62,000 nucleotides of DNA from Cristatella mucedo (lineage: Eukaryota; Bryozoa; Phylactolaemata; Cristatellidae): contig WPIO01000088.1 of assembly GCA_009760855.2 (NCBI GenBank), positions 522,501 through 584,500 of the forward strand. Direction: 5' to 3'. The notes beneath the pieces were generated by a model that was given only the letters and a program-made list of their open reading frames with translations, searched no databases and had not been told where the DNA came from. The translations under genes were made by a program, and so were the position numbers. Every line of letters starts with the position of its first letter. Position 1 is the first letter of the stretch. Of the stretch, positions 1 to 27,869 are shown piece by piece.

Positions 1-1781
1 TGGCTCGAGGCCGGTCTGCTATCACGGAAGAGCCACGGGCCATGAGCAGTGGGGGGCGAAAGCTGAAGCTCGTTGAGTTGACGCTGGCGATTTTATAAAG
101 AGAGTTTTGCAAAAAAGCGTTGCACCCTTGACACACTTGACACTTGGGGACAGTTTCAGTCAGACGACTTCTTGTATGGCTAGTGATTGCATTCAATTCC
201 TGTCCTAGATTAGGAAATACAAAACCTCTCTTCGCTGCATCGCTGCTTTCCAGGCTTCGTCCTTCACGATCCGTGCACCAGGCTCCAGGCAGCTTCGGGC
301 AGCAGGCTTCGAGCTGCATCCGCTTCGAACGGCGGCGGCGCCGGAGACGCCGGGAGGCAGCAGGTACAGGATGCGCGCAGGTGGCGCTGTCCTCATGCCT
401 TCGCTTTGCGAGGCAGGTCTTTCGCGAAGCAGGGCGACTTTAAGATTCTGTCTCTCGCCTTTGGATCCCCCTGCTCTCTTGCTCTCGCCTGAATATCCAA
501 GTTGTCGTCACGTGAGACCGCCCACTCTTCTGACTCTGGTCGATTGGTTGTGCCCCGATCTAATTATATTATAATTATAACTATTTATATCATTATAATT
601 ATTTAATAATAATGATTATTTAATAATAATAATATAATTATTGTAATTATTTATGTAATTGTAATTATAAATTAAGCACCTAGAAAGAGATCGAGTTCTC
701 TGAGGGTGTTTTAGCATGCGTGTTATTAGTATTATTATTAATTATAATTATTATAAATATAACCTGTTCTATTATAAAATATTTATCATTAATTATACTT
801 ATTGATGATTATAATTATAAATAATATGCATATATTATAGTAGAACTTCAAAGCTCTCCGAGACCGCGACTTCAGTTAATATGCTTCCGAAGCTTGGAAT
901 CCGCTACTGACTGACATAAAATCAGCCCCTGATTTGATGACGTTGAAAGCAAAGCTGATGATAATCCACGTGCTCATCACCAGCCCCTGCTCTGTTCCAA
1001 TGAATTGCCCGTTGCGATGTATTTGCTAGTTCCGAAACTCCTGTGCTCGGCACAGGCTCGAGAGCGATAGGCATAGCGCTGCCGCCGCAGCGTCCACAGT
1101 GAGCGCCGCCGCCGGTCCTTTTCCTGTGCACGTTGAGTGCAAGCGCTTTATACCCGTTTATGAGTGCACGTTTTTAACCGGGCATCCTGCTAGCCAGCTG
1201 CTCTGAGTGTCTTCTTATGGGCTGTTGCTTGCTTGTCTAAGCGTGACGCTTGGCTGCTTATGCATTTTGCCTTTGGCACGTGCCCATGCCGCACGAGCAC
1301 GAGGCCGGATGTGCCGGCCATTATTTGCTCCTGCTTATTGCTTATCTCTGGCGGAGAGCTGTAGAGTGATGGACACTCAGCGTGCTCTACCAAAAAGCAT
1401 TGCCATTATCAGTACTATTACTGAAGACATTATTGCTATTATTGTTATTACTAACCATGGTTTGGGCAGAGTGGTTAAAACGGGCTACTGCTAACAAGCA
1501 GCATCGCTGTACTCTAGCGCTAGCAGAGGAAAGCTACAGAGGAAGCAGAAGCTGCCGGTTCGTCCGCGGCTGCTGACTCTCGATGAGCGCCGCGCTCGGC
1601 TGCCGCCGAGCGGCAACTCTGGCTGCTGGGTCACTGCTGGGCAGCAGCTCGGGCGACTCTTGCGGCTCGGACGCCGACCGAGCAGTGAACGCTAGCTCGC
1701 TAGCCACGCCCCTAGCATAGCCTTGCCTTGTCCGCGCCCCGACTCTGCTCTTGAGGGATCTCGAGGGAATAGTGACTCTTT
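1..1781. other. Unassigned DNA, AT-rich in part
   Basis: I see no gene here. The stretch 555-850 is strongly AT-rich, built of TAATTATAATTAT-like words that fold back on themselves. The rest is mixed-composition sequence whose short ORFs have no recognisable domain. A fragment at about 682-700 resembles the conserved LINE A 3' tail (AAAGAGATCGAGTTCTCTGAGGG). It may be upstream intron or spacer of the TTLL5-like gene that follows. Confidence 0.4.
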
Positions 1782-2115
1782 GTAATAATAATAATAATAA
1801 TAATAATAATGCACTGGATAAAGCGCCCTCTGAGATCTCAATCTCTTTCTAGGCGCTTTACATTTGCTGCAAAGGGAAATGCAATTGAATGGTGAGTAAT
1901 ATCATGCTTGATAAACAAACAACATGAATAACATGGTTAGGGGTGACATGCACAGGGGTTACATGCACAGGGTCAGCATGCAAATGTGGTTGGTGGCAGC
2001 ATGAGCAGTGTCAGCACGCATAAGCACATGAAGGACGAATCACAGGGACCCACAAAATGCTGCCATAGATAGGTGCATTTTTAATTTCTTTTTTAATTTG
2101 GTCAAGACCGCCAGG
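1782..2115 (-). mobile_element. LINE A (CR1-like) 3' fragment
   Basis: On the minus strand this reads as the 3' end of the main CR1-like LINE family of the window. It has the conserved 3' hairpin (AAGCGCCTAGAAAGAGAT on one side, GGGCGCTTTATC on the other) followed by an (ATT)n tail, seen here as (AAT)n at 1782-1810. The preceding 3' UTR contains the motifs AGTGGGTCCCTGTGATTCGT and CATGCTGACCCTGTGCATG shared with copies at 31,640-31,860 and 21,540-21,840. It is severely 5' truncated and has no coding part. Confidence 0.75.
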
Positions 2116-2123
2116 ATTTAGCT

Positions 2124-2396
2124 ATGGACGCTACAGAGCGCTCACCTGTGCACGTGTCATGCCTGAACGAGGGCAGCCATGACGAAATCTTCTACACGTG
2201 CTGGCTAAAAAGGGGACCGCAGGTGCAGGGTACGATCGGAATGAAGGCAGCAATGCTGGCCTCAGAATCGAGAGGGATTGATCAGTCAACGGGGAGGCTA
2301 AAAGCCCTCCGCTTTCGTCTACTGACGTGGACCGAGTTCTTTTTCAGTAGAACAGGAAGGAGGATGCTAGAAGAGCAGCTTCAGAAGAACAGCTGA
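2124..2396 (+). CDS. Hypothetical 90-aa ORF
   Basis: An ATG-initiated ORF directly after the LINE A fragment. I recognise no family. It has no membrane segment or obvious motif, and its open length is not remarkable. It could be chance. Confidence 0.1.
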   Translation: MDATERSPVHVSCLNEGSHDEIFYTCWLKRGPQVQGTIGMKAAMLASESRGIDQSTGRLKALRFRLLTWTEFFFSRTGRRMLEEQLQKNS

Positions 2397-2521
2397 ATGT
2401 CTGAAAGGGTCACACGAGCCAGCCAGCCACATGCTTATTAAACCTAGTGCCTTTGCCGGTATCGTATCTTTGCTATTTTTCTTGTGTGCCGGTATCCGCA
2501 GCTGTGAGCAGTGACATAACA

Positions 2522-2836
2522 TGATATAATATTATATATATAACGACATATATTATATACATAATATTATATAATATATATAGTATTATATACATATACA
2601 TACATACATGCATACATGCATACATGCATACATACATACATACATACATGCATGCATACATGCATACATACATACATACATACATACATACATACATACA
2701 TACATACATACATACATACATACATACATACATACAAACATACATACATACATACATACATACATACAAACATACATACGTACATACATGTTCTTTATAT
2801 TTTACCGTACATAATATATATATATATATATATATA
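2522..2836. repeat. (CATA/TACA)n tetranucleotide microsatellite with AT flanks
   Basis: A long run of CATA repeats with scattered CATG variants lies from about 2,595 to 2,800. It is flanked by ATAT-rich DNA at 2,522-2,594 and 2,807-2,836. ORFs through it translate only as Tyr-Ile-His-Thr or Met-Tyr-Val-Cys periodicities and are not genes. Confidence 0.95.
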
Positions 2837-2839
2837 AGT

Positions 2840-2985
2840 TGCCGAGTGGGTTTGGTCCAGTGGTTAAGGTGCTCGCCCCGACCAGGGTCTGGCCGAGGTC
2901 GTGGGTTCGAGCCCAGTGGCATATGTGAAGCGCCTGAATAGAGATTGAGTTCTCTAGGGTGCTATATAAATGAAAGATATTTATA
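2840..2985 (+). mobile_element. SINE B: tRNA-like head with a LINE-like tail
   Basis: The head contains an A-box-like GGTCCAGTGGTTAAGG and a B-box-like GGTCGTGGGTTCGAGCC, spaced as in a tRNA promoter. The tail GAAGCGCCTGAATAGAGATT...GAGTTCTCTAGGGTGCTATA is nearly the 3' hairpin of LINE A. This is the arrangement expected of a SINE mobilised by a partner LINE. Further copies lie at 20,632 and 26,040, with a degenerate one at 7,705. Confidence 0.8.
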
Positions 2986-4320
2986 TCTAATATATAATTC
3001 AATATTATAGTATGTAAAATAATATATATCTACATATATAACAATATATACATAGATAAATAATATAGATGTATATCTGTTATAAAATAATATAATTTTT
3101 TTCACCTCGTTTCTCCCTTTTGCCGCCTATCAGTAACAATAGGTGGTCATCTCGTGCTTACTGTCTTTCTCTCTCTCTCTCTCTCCCTCCCTCTCACTCT
3201 CACTCACTCTCTCGAAGGTGCACTGTCGAGTCGAACTGAGCAGCGGTCCTTCCGGTGCACTGCCGCAAAGCCTGCTGCTGCGTCCCCGCTTCATCAATGC
3301 CATCGGCCGAGTTGCTGCGTGCTTCTGGCCAGGCTGGCTGCTGCTTCTTTGTTCTGTGCGCCATCGCGCTCCGCAGTGCCGCGCGGCCTCCATCTGCGGA
3401 GCGCTGTCTGCTCCTTTCCTTCGCGCTCTCGCGTTACTAACGTCCATTTCTCTTGCACTACCATGCCGGGCTTTGCGCTTAACGTGCTGCTCACGTGACA
3501 GCCGGCAGCCGCCACCTCGGTGCCGCAGCAGCCGCCGGCGTCCGTGCAACAACTGCCTGCGGCGGGCGACTGCTGCCAACCGCCGGGCGAGCTGCTGCCA
3601 CCACCACCGCGACACGCTGACGATGCCAGCACCGCCGCCTTGTCTGTCGCTTCTGCCGCCGCTGTCACCGAGATGTCGCTCGTCGAGTCAGCACAGCTGC
3701 GGGCTTTGCCTGTCGCCGCCGTCGTCGCTCTGTCGCCAGCCCAGAAGCGTCTTGTCGACATGGGCGTGTGGAGTCCGGCCCGAGCTGCCGGCGGCCCAGC
3801 TGCTGCTGCGGCGGCTGTAGGCTGCGCATCCAGCCGATGCGCGCACGTCGCGTGCTGCCGCCACCGGCCCAGACCGGGCAACACCGGTCCGTGCTGCTTT
3901 GCCGCCGCCGGCGGTCCTGCGGCCGGTGGTCCTGCGGCCGTACGTTGTCGTCAGCTTTCCACGGCAGCCGCCGGAAGTGTCAGGCCTGTGCACTGTGCAG
4001 CGACCCTGGCAGCTGTCAAATGCCAGGTATCGTTCGTGTCCGCCTTTGCGAGCCGGATGCTGGCGTATAGGCGACTCGGCTGGCCTCTAACTAAAGCCGA
4101 GTTTAGCGAGCGTCTCGGGACGGAAAATATTTATAACGTTTGGAATGTGCAGTTTCTTTCCTTGGCTAATAATGACACGTTTCGTCGATATTCCATTGAG
4201 TGGAATGTGCAGGTGAAGGTCAAGTGGGCGGCATAGGCTTCCATTGGCAATAACGGTTAGCCGATATTTACCAGCCTCATTTATATGTAGCTTTTAACGG
4301 CTATCATCACGGCCTGCAGT
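2986..4320. other. Unassigned DNA; (CT)n run and Ala/Pro-rich open frames
   Basis: 2,986-3,110 is AT-rich and 3,165-3,215 is a CT microsatellite. 3,240-4,240 is GC-rich and open in several frames on both strands. All of those frames translate as low-complexity Ala, Pro, Arg and Cys-rich sequence, with no domain I recognise and no convincing splice chain. I see nothing I can call a gene. Confidence 0.4.
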
Positions 4321-4321
4321 G

Positions 4322-4412
4322 AGTGGGCAATAAATATGATCGCCCACTCACTGCACGAGTCGAGCCCTCGATCCGGGTCATGAAGTGCAAGCACCTTACC
4401 CCTGGGTTAAGA
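4322..4412 (-). mobile_element. SINE A fragment
   Basis: On the minus strand it matches the middle of the SINE A family: a B-box-like GGATCGAGGGCTCGACTCG followed by CAGTGAGTGGGCGATC and GCAGTGAGTGGGCAATA. A related copy with the same CTGGGTTAAGACC ending is at 23,758-23,915. Both ends are eroded. Confidence 0.6.
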
Positions 4413-5289
4413 CCCAAGAGTAATAAGTGGTCCGTGATCTGTGGGTGCCGGCCGGCGCTGCCAGCTTGTTTGCAGGCTAATGTCTTTTGCTGACGAAGGG
4501 CAGCGTTTGTCGAATGAGATCGGTTGATTCAGGGCCCATTGTTGCATCAGCACAGCAGGACTTGCCCAGGCATAAGCTGATGTATCATGTATACAGTCTT
4601 CTGGCACCTTCTTTTCAGCTCTTCTTCTGACACGGTGCCCTCTGACACCTCTCGCTGCTTGAAGCCTTGCCTTGAATTTGAATGCGTCTTATTAAGCACA
4701 CCGGCAGCACAACCATCTAGTCAACGCGGCTTCACGGAGAGAGACGCTGGAGACGCTTGCACACTAGCTCGCTTGAGCGAACGTGCACACGGACTTGAAG
4801 CCTCCCAGATCTCCACCGACTCATATGTGCAGGGTGTATATGCAGGCCTGTGCATACATGCATCAATATGTTCGCGATTAGCCTATGTTCATGGAAAAGG
4901 GACATCGCAGGAAACCTCAACTTTTCATTGCAGCGTGGGCTGGACTGTCCCTCCTCCCCCTCCCCCCTGCGATCCAGCCTGCCCCATACGTGTGCAGGCG
5001 GCAAGTCTTGCAGTGCTTTCTTAATGCAGCAAAGTCTTCATGAAGCAAAGTAGTCGAGCTTCGAAAAGCTCACCGACTTCGTCCTCAACCTCTTGCTGCT
5101 GTTGAGCTGAATGAAAATAGCTTTCCCTTTCGTCGGAGCTTCTACGTCGGAGCTCCTCGTCGTCGTCCGAATGTTGCGCCTGTCGCTTGCTTGGGCCGCT
5201 GCCAGTTTCGCGTCAGATGCATGAGGGGCCCGCCGCTACTACTACTACTACCGCTACTACTACTTATCGGGGAGCTCGGTGGCTTGCAG
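4413..5289. other. Unassigned DNA, probably intron of the TTLL5-like gene
   Basis: No exon of the TTLL catalytic core and no known domain was found. The stretch ends with a (CTA)n run at about 5,232-5,266 that encodes a poly-Leu look-alike of a signal peptide. It then reaches the acceptor GGCTTGCAG at 5,281-5,289. Confidence 0.35.
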
Positions 5290-22440
<17,151 letters not shown>

Positions 22441-23750
22441 CATCCTGCCAAACGGAACTCTAGAGCTCCGGGATCGCGGACGGCGAAGCGAAGGAAAGGA
22501 GAAATCGCTCCTCTGTCGCTGTCAGCGATTCCAATTTTGTCAGCCCAAAATACTCGCTCGCGCCACCAATGCGCAGCTGATAAGCGGTGGCAGCGGTGCT
22601 CGACCTGGCGCTCCGCCTGGTGACGTGACGACGCTTCCTTGAAAATGCCGCGAACGTCCACTTTTCGTCTCGTGTCGTGAGGCGGCAGCGGCTTTATTTG
22701 CACGACTGCCGACTAGTTCGCTTTTGCCGCCACCGCCGACGTGATTTCCTCGAGCAATTCAGCGCCAGCTAGGCTCGGGCGACCAGCCGACCTGCGGTTC
22801 ATTCGTTGCGACAACTCGAGGAGACACGAGGCTGGGTGACACAGCCTGGGGAAGCTAGCCCCCACCACCACCCCTCCACTACACCCCTCCCCCGAGCTGC
22901 ATCGCTGTGCGGCTGACCAGCTGCAGATGCTATGTCGCCGCGCCAGCATCCGCATTACCACTCATGGTATTCGTTACCGTTACATGGCAACGGAAAGGGC
23001 CTCGCGAGCGTGCTGCTGGCCGTCTCGTCCAGTAGACTGCTTTGGCGCCGGCGGCACGTGACTAGGCAGGCACGTGATGGTGGCATGTGACTAGATAGGC
23101 ACGTGATGGCAGCACGTGACTACCGCGAGGGTAGCTCTTCCGATGGCCAAGCTGCCTCGGGCTTTCGAATAAAAGCTGCCAATTTGTATCCTCGGCTTCC
23201 GCCGACTGGCATTGCCTCCTCAATCCCCTGTCTTTCCTGCCTTTATTTCAGTTTTACAGTCGTTGGGGGGGGGGTTAATGGACAGTATCCAACGTCTCTT
23301 TGGAGCAGAAACTCCTATCTAGCACACTGGCGAAACGTAGCGAACCGCAGTGAGCAGTTGGGAACCGAGCACAATGAATCTCAATCATAATCGGGCAGAT
23401 TTAGGGAGCCGCAGTTTCACTGCGGTACGAGCCTGGCACTCAACGACTCGTCACGACTTGTGGCCACCCACATTCGGAAGGTACGAGAAGGTGGTAGCGA
23501 TTCGTGACCACGTGGCCGCGAGGCGCTCGCTCCCCGACTTTCATGCAGCTGCACGACACTGCAAGCTGCAACCCTGGTCACCAAGGCAGCTGCTCAGGGA
23601 GTCCGCTGGCTCAGGGTGGAGGCTTAGTGCGGCAACTGAAAAAAGTCACTTCCGGCGGACGTAGTGCAGTCGTCTCCGGCCGTGGACGTGGCTGCAGGCT
23701 TGGCGATCGCGTTAATTTTCGCTTCGGTCTTTGTTACCTTGAGGTAAATA
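22441..23750. other. Possible 3' UTR and spacer
   Basis: No gene recognised. An AATAAA hexamer at 23,168-23,173 is the first canonical poly(A) signal after the TTLL5-like stop codon. A cluster of CACGTG sites lies at 23,055-23,118. The remainder is unassigned. Confidence 0.35.
23055..23118. promoter_or_regulatory. Cluster of CACGTG E-boxes
   Basis: CACGTGA occurs at 23,055, 23,071, 23,100 and 23,113, with a one-mismatch CATGTGA at 23,084, all in the same direction within 65 bp. The unit is roughly (G/A)GCACGTGA(C/T). It could be a bHLH (USF/TFE/MITF-type) binding cluster or just a decayed minisatellite. Confidence 0.4.
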
Positions 23751-23757
23751 TAAAAAA

Positions 23758-23915
23758 GTCAAGGCTGATCCAACAGCCTCTTTGATAGGGCGGCAGACGA
23801 GCCCTAGCGACTACGACTCCATTTGCAGTGGATTATAAAGGATCGCCTTCTGCATGACTCGAACGCACGACCTGGGTCGTGAAGAGCGAGCACCTTAACC
23901 CCTGGGCTGAGACTC
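23758..23915 (-). mobile_element. SINE A variant
   Basis: Minus strand: GAGGCTGTTGGATCAGCC-like 3' part, GGCGATCC middle, and a tRNA-like head with CTCAGCCCAGGGGTTAAGG and GGTCGTGCGTTCGAGTC. The head resembles a different tRNA from the SINE A copies at 25,082 and 47,470, so this is a subfamily. Confidence 0.65.
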
Positions 23916-24029
23916 AGGTTTGGGGGGTTCCGCTACTGTCGTTATAGCTGCGAACTTTGGCGCTGCGTACCTACAAGTCGTCAGCCACGATGCGATGCTC
24001 ACCGGCCATTTTGTTGCCCTTCATTTCGT

Positions 24030-24515
24030 TAACCCACAAGGCCCGCCATAGCTTGGCTCCTCCGTATCCAGCTGAACTGCTGCACCAGTTTAAGCCTCTT
24101 CGCGCCCTCAGGTCCTTTGTGGACAATAAATTAGCTGTTCCATTCCTCCGCTTAAAGACCGTTGGCGTCGGAAGCTTTAGCTCTTCAGGTCGTAGACTGT
24201 GGAACTCGTTTCCACAACTCTTAGGCAACGACAACTACTCTCCTGCTGCCGACTATGGCTCATCCTTTTCAGCGGTCCTGAGCAGCTACTTCCATGCTAC
24301 TCACTACTATAACTGTTAACCTGACTCTGCTACGCTTTTCCCACTTTCTCTCTTTTTGTTGCGTGAGACGAAGTCTGTTGGCAACCGAGTGCGTACCGAA
24401 AGCCGCGTAGGCTGTGAGTGCGCTATACTAAACTCTCCTGCGTAACACCAACATGGTCTTTATGACTTTGTGGAGTTATAGGCGGAGATACATTGCATTG
24501 CATTGCATTGCTGTA
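24030..24515 (+). mobile_element. LINE B 3' fragment
   Basis: The last part of the reverse transcriptase ORF of a second CR1-like family (TLTHKARHSLAPPYPAELLH in one frame, with decay), the 3' UTR, and a CATTG pentamer tail at 24,491-24,512. Family B copies elsewhere end in (CATTA)n after the word GTTACAGACGGAGATA. Confidence 0.75.
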
Positions 24516-25081
24516 CTTTGCCCGTCGGCTGGCACAAGTGTCGTCGTTACGAGCGAAGCGTTTGCGGCTTAGTTCCGCCTTGGACGAGGAAGGCCGCTGC
24601 CTACCGTTCGTAGCAACGGCGGCGAACCGGCAGCTGCCTGTTCTCACTAAGGATTTTCTGGAGGAAGACATAAATAATGGGGTGTCATTTCGCTTCAAGC
24701 GCGCCGAAGACACATATTTATGGTCGTTTTTTTCGCTTCAAACCCTCCGATTCTCGCATTCAGCAAACGTATTTTTGGGGAGGGGGAGCTAGTGGTCGCA
24801 GCACGCGGGACCTGGACCCGCTCAGCTCGTGTCTTCGCGAGGCTTTGAGAGAATGATCCTGTCGTTTCAGGTGGCAGGGTTCGAAGAGCCCCACGGTGCC
24901 GAAAAGTCCTACCCCCCCCCCCGCACGCCCGATTCTAAGACTCTTGGGGATCCTAAGACCTTTGCAGGCATAACTTGCGAGAAGTGCTACTTTAATTATC
25001 TTCAAATTTAAAGTTTCCCACATGTTGTTGCTTGATTCGCTTCCATTTTAGGGGTCAGGATTATCTGTCCTCAAGTTAGCG
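24516..25081. other. Unassigned spacer
   Basis: An ORF of about 99 codons starts inside the LINE B tail (24,493-24,792) and has no recognisable domain. I see nothing else. Confidence 0.3.
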
Positions 25082-25255
25082 ACGGTGAGCCGCGATGGCA
25101 CACTAGGTAAGGCAGTTGCTTTCACAACCTCGGCCCCGAGGTCGTGGGTTCGAATCATGCAGTGGGCGATCCTGTATCGCCACTGCAAGCAGTGGTGATA
25201 GCCGCAAAAGCTCTTCTGTCGCTATACAAAAAGAGGCTGTTCAATCAGCTAGCAT
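25082..25255 (+). mobile_element. SINE A, well preserved
   Basis: GGTGAGCCGCGATGGCACAC / TAGGTAAGGCAGTTGC (A-box side), GAGGTCGTGGGTTCGAATC (B box), then GTGGGCGATCCTGTATCGCC and AAAAAGAGGCTGTTCAATCA. A good reference copy of the family. Confidence 0.85.
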
Positions 25256-25612
25256 TTTTTTAGACACCTCGCCGGGCGCTTACTCATAGCCACGCTTCTG
25301 CTTCTCTCGCTACTAAAAGGTTCGATTGCTTCTATGGTTTCTACAAGCAGCTCACTGCCTCTGGACTCGCTTCGCTGAGTCGTAGTACTTCAGCCAAGGA
25401 AGACAATGCTGTGCCATCTTGCCTCGCGTCTCGCTGCTCGTCAGTCGTCAATCCGTGCAGGAGTCGCGTTCGCGATCGTTGCCAGGCAACGAGTAGCGCC
25501 TGACTAGGTGGACCGATCGGGGTGGGGCGGCGGGGTGTCGCCGAGCCCGGCTCGGCCGGCGACCACGTGACGACCGGCGACCGCGAGGTGGAAGCAGTCC
25601 AAGAGAACTTAA

Positions 25613-25716
25613 TTGTGCGAATGATGGAAGACATGCTATTCAGAAGGATAACCTTCGACCTGATCCTCGCTCATCCGTGCCTTTGCAGACCGCTGGGAAA
25701 AGCGGTTTCCGAGTAG
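25613..25716 (+). pseudogene. Fossil last exon of the HGD kinase family
   Basis: The frame reads ENLIVRMMEDMLFRRITFDL then ILAHPCL before a TAG at 25,714. This parallels the kinase C-lobe end in copy 1 (FERLIIARMMEPEAENRITQ, then LLVHPYYL). The alignment is limited to about 27 residues but keeps the RIT-x-D-x(2)-L-x-HP subdomain XI pattern. No other exons of this copy were found nearby, so it is a solitary remnant. Confidence 0.45.
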
Positions 25717-25719
25717 ATG

Positions 25720-26035
25720 GGCAGCGACGACGAACGACGTCATCACGACCCGTCATTACAGCCATCTTGCTCGCTTGACTTTGTCTCCATGGCTCCGTGA
25801 CTTGGCTCCAGCCATCTTGCTTCGGCGTGGTCCTGCTTTCGCGATCCAGCGCCAACCCCGGGCATACTGTCAATAGTGTACTAAAATAACTTCATGCAAT
25901 TTAATAATGTAACTCGTCATCAGGTGTTCGTTGCTTCGCGGTTTGGCCTCTATCGAGGGCAGCCGACGCGGCTAGCGGCGTAGCAAGCGCATATTTTTGT
26001 GCATTGTTTTACTCTTTAAAAAAATTGCCATTTCT
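25720..26035. other. Unassigned spacer
   Basis: No gene, repeat or motif that I can support. Confidence 0.3.
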
Positions 26036-26039
26036 CTTG

Positions 26040-26180
26040 CACAGCTGGTTTGATCCAACGGTTAAGGTGCTCGCCCCGATCGAGGTCTGGCTGAGCTCGT
26101 GGGCTTGAGGCCCGAGGCATTTGTGAAGCGCCTGAATAGAGATTAAGTTCTCTTGGGACGCTATACGAATTAATTAGATT
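26040..26180 (+). mobile_element. SINE B
   Basis: Head GGTTTGATCCAACGGTTAAG and GAGCTCGTGGGCTTGAGGC; tail GAAGCGCCTGAATAGAGATT / AAGTTCTCTTGGGACGCTAT. Full family structure with a few substitutions in the B box. Confidence 0.75.
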
Positions 26181-26231
26181 TTCTAAAAAAAATCTCTTCT
26201 GGCGATTCGCGATAAAAAAAATTATCGGTTT

Positions 26232-26378
26232 TAACAGCCTCATTTGAGTTGTGGTAGAAGATCTTTAACGGGTATCTCCCCACTTGCAGTGGGCAATAAT
26301 GTATCGCTCACTACAGGATTCGAACCCACGACTTGGATCGTGAAGAGCGCGAACCTTACGTTCAGGGATAAGACCGAG
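26232..26378 (-). mobile_element. SINE A variant, decayed
   Basis: Minus strand head words GGTTCGCGCTCTTCACG and CAAGTCGTGGGTTCGAATCC (B box), then a GCGATACATTATTGCCCACT middle and a GAGGCTGTT end. It resembles the copy at 23,758. Confidence 0.55.
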
Positions 26379-26744
26379 GTGCCATGCACTGCAAAAGATG
26401 TAATAACCAATACTTAATGAAAAGTAAGGTTTCCTGCTTAGACAGGTGGCCAAAATTACACAACTATCATGACAAGCATGAAAACTACACAAAGAACGCA
26501 CATCCGCTGCCAAGTAAGACGGTACGTTCGGCATGCATAGAAACTGTATGATATAATTTTGTGTAGTACAGGCTAATATAATAATAAATTTAATACGTGA
26601 TATAATAATACTACATTTATTAATACAGCATATGGCCGCCCGTAACTTAATACTCCTAAGGTATTGGACACAGTCCGTGTCGTGGGGGAGGTCAGGTCTC
26701 ACACACGAGACGGGTCGTCTGTGGAGTCCCTCAAGCATCCATAC

Positions 26745-27868
26745 TCGGTCAGTTGCAGATCTCCATTTATACTCAACATCTGGGAAAAATGATTAAGGCC
26801 CGCGGAATAAGATGTCACTTATATGCTGACGATACTCAGCTGGATTTGTCATTCAAACCGTCGAAATCTGCTACAGCAACTGATTACCTGAATGCTTGCC
26901 TTGCTGACATTCGATCCTGGATGTCTGAAAACGTCTTGAAACTACACGACGATAAAACCGAACTGCTGCTCGTAGGACAACCTGAGCGCGTGGCCGGATT
27001 GAAAAGCTTAGCTCTTCTAATAGGTGATGCGGTTGTGCGACCATCACCACGTGCTCGAAATGTAGGTGCCATTTTCGGCAGCCGCCTAAATTTTAAAAGC
27101 TACATTCAGAAGACTGCTTCTACAGCTATCCATCACGTCCGATCCATGTCCAAGATTCGGAGCTGTGTTCCGCAGTGCCTTGCAAGAAATTTAAATAGCT
27201 CCTTAGTTCTGTCTCGGCTTGATTATTGTAATTCCCTTTTCGCTGGGCTACCAAAGAATGCAACTAGGCCACTGCAGCTGACTATGAATATGGCTGCAAG
27301 GCTAGTCTTCAAGTCCCAGAGTTTTGAGCACGTTTCTCCTTTGCTAAAAGAGCTAGGATGGATGCCGGTTGAGCAACGGATACAGAGCAAAGTTCTTACG
27401 CTGACCCACAGGACCCGCCATGGCTTGGCTCCTTCGTACGTAGCTGAACTGCTGCAACAGTTTCAGCCTCTTCATGTCTCAGGTCCAGTACGGACAATAA
27501 ATTGGCTATGCAATTCCTCCGCTTAAAGACCGTTGGCGTCAGAAGCTTTAGCACTGTAGGTCCTTGACTGTGGAGCTCGCTTCCACAATCCTTAAGCAAC
27601 GATTACTACCGTATTGCTGCCCACTGTGGCTCACCCTTGTCAGCGGTCCAGAGCTGTTACTTTCATGCTACTCACTGCTACGACTGTTCAACTGACTCGC
27701 CTATGCTTCTCACTTTCTCTTTGCTGCGAGAAACGAAGTCAGTTGGCTACCAAATGCGTACCGAAAGCCGTTTAGGCTGTGAGTCCGCTATACAAAACTC
27801 TCCTACGTAACGTTCACTTAGTCTTTCTAGCTTTGTGAAGTTACAGACGGAGATACATTACATTACAG
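26745..27868 (+). mobile_element. LINE B, 5'-truncated, with reverse transcriptase
   Basis: An open frame of 257 codons (26,753-27,526) covers the second half of a CR1/Jockey-type reverse transcriptase: LYADDTQLDLSF (catalytic YADD, motif C), then [38 protein letters not shown] and PVEQRIQSKVLTLTHR. The 3' UTR and a CATTACATTACA end follow. An equivalent element lies on the minus strand at 52,480-54,825, also upstream of a kinase copy. Confidence 0.85.
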
Positions 27869-27869
27869 T

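Noticed and set aside
2860-2920. tRNA gene
   Set aside because: A and B boxes are present here and at the other SINE heads, but no closed cloverleaf with acceptor stem. They are SINE promoters.
2473-2941. ORFs of up to 149 aa on both strands with Met-Tyr-Val-Cys or His-Thr-Tyr-Ile repeats
   Set aside because: They are translations of the CATA microsatellite and keep open only because the repeat lacks stops.
3143-4236. ORFs of 225 and 238 aa on + and 196 aa on -
   Set aside because: Low-complexity Ala, Pro, Arg and Cys-rich frames in a GC-rich tract, overlapping each other. The 238-aa frame starts at GTG, and no domain or splice logic was found.
5220-5289. Signal peptide [20 protein letters not shown] at the start of the first TTLL5-like exon
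   Set aside because: The Leu run is encoded by a CTA microsatellite, the enzyme family is cytoplasmic, and a good acceptor lies directly after it. I treat it as intron.
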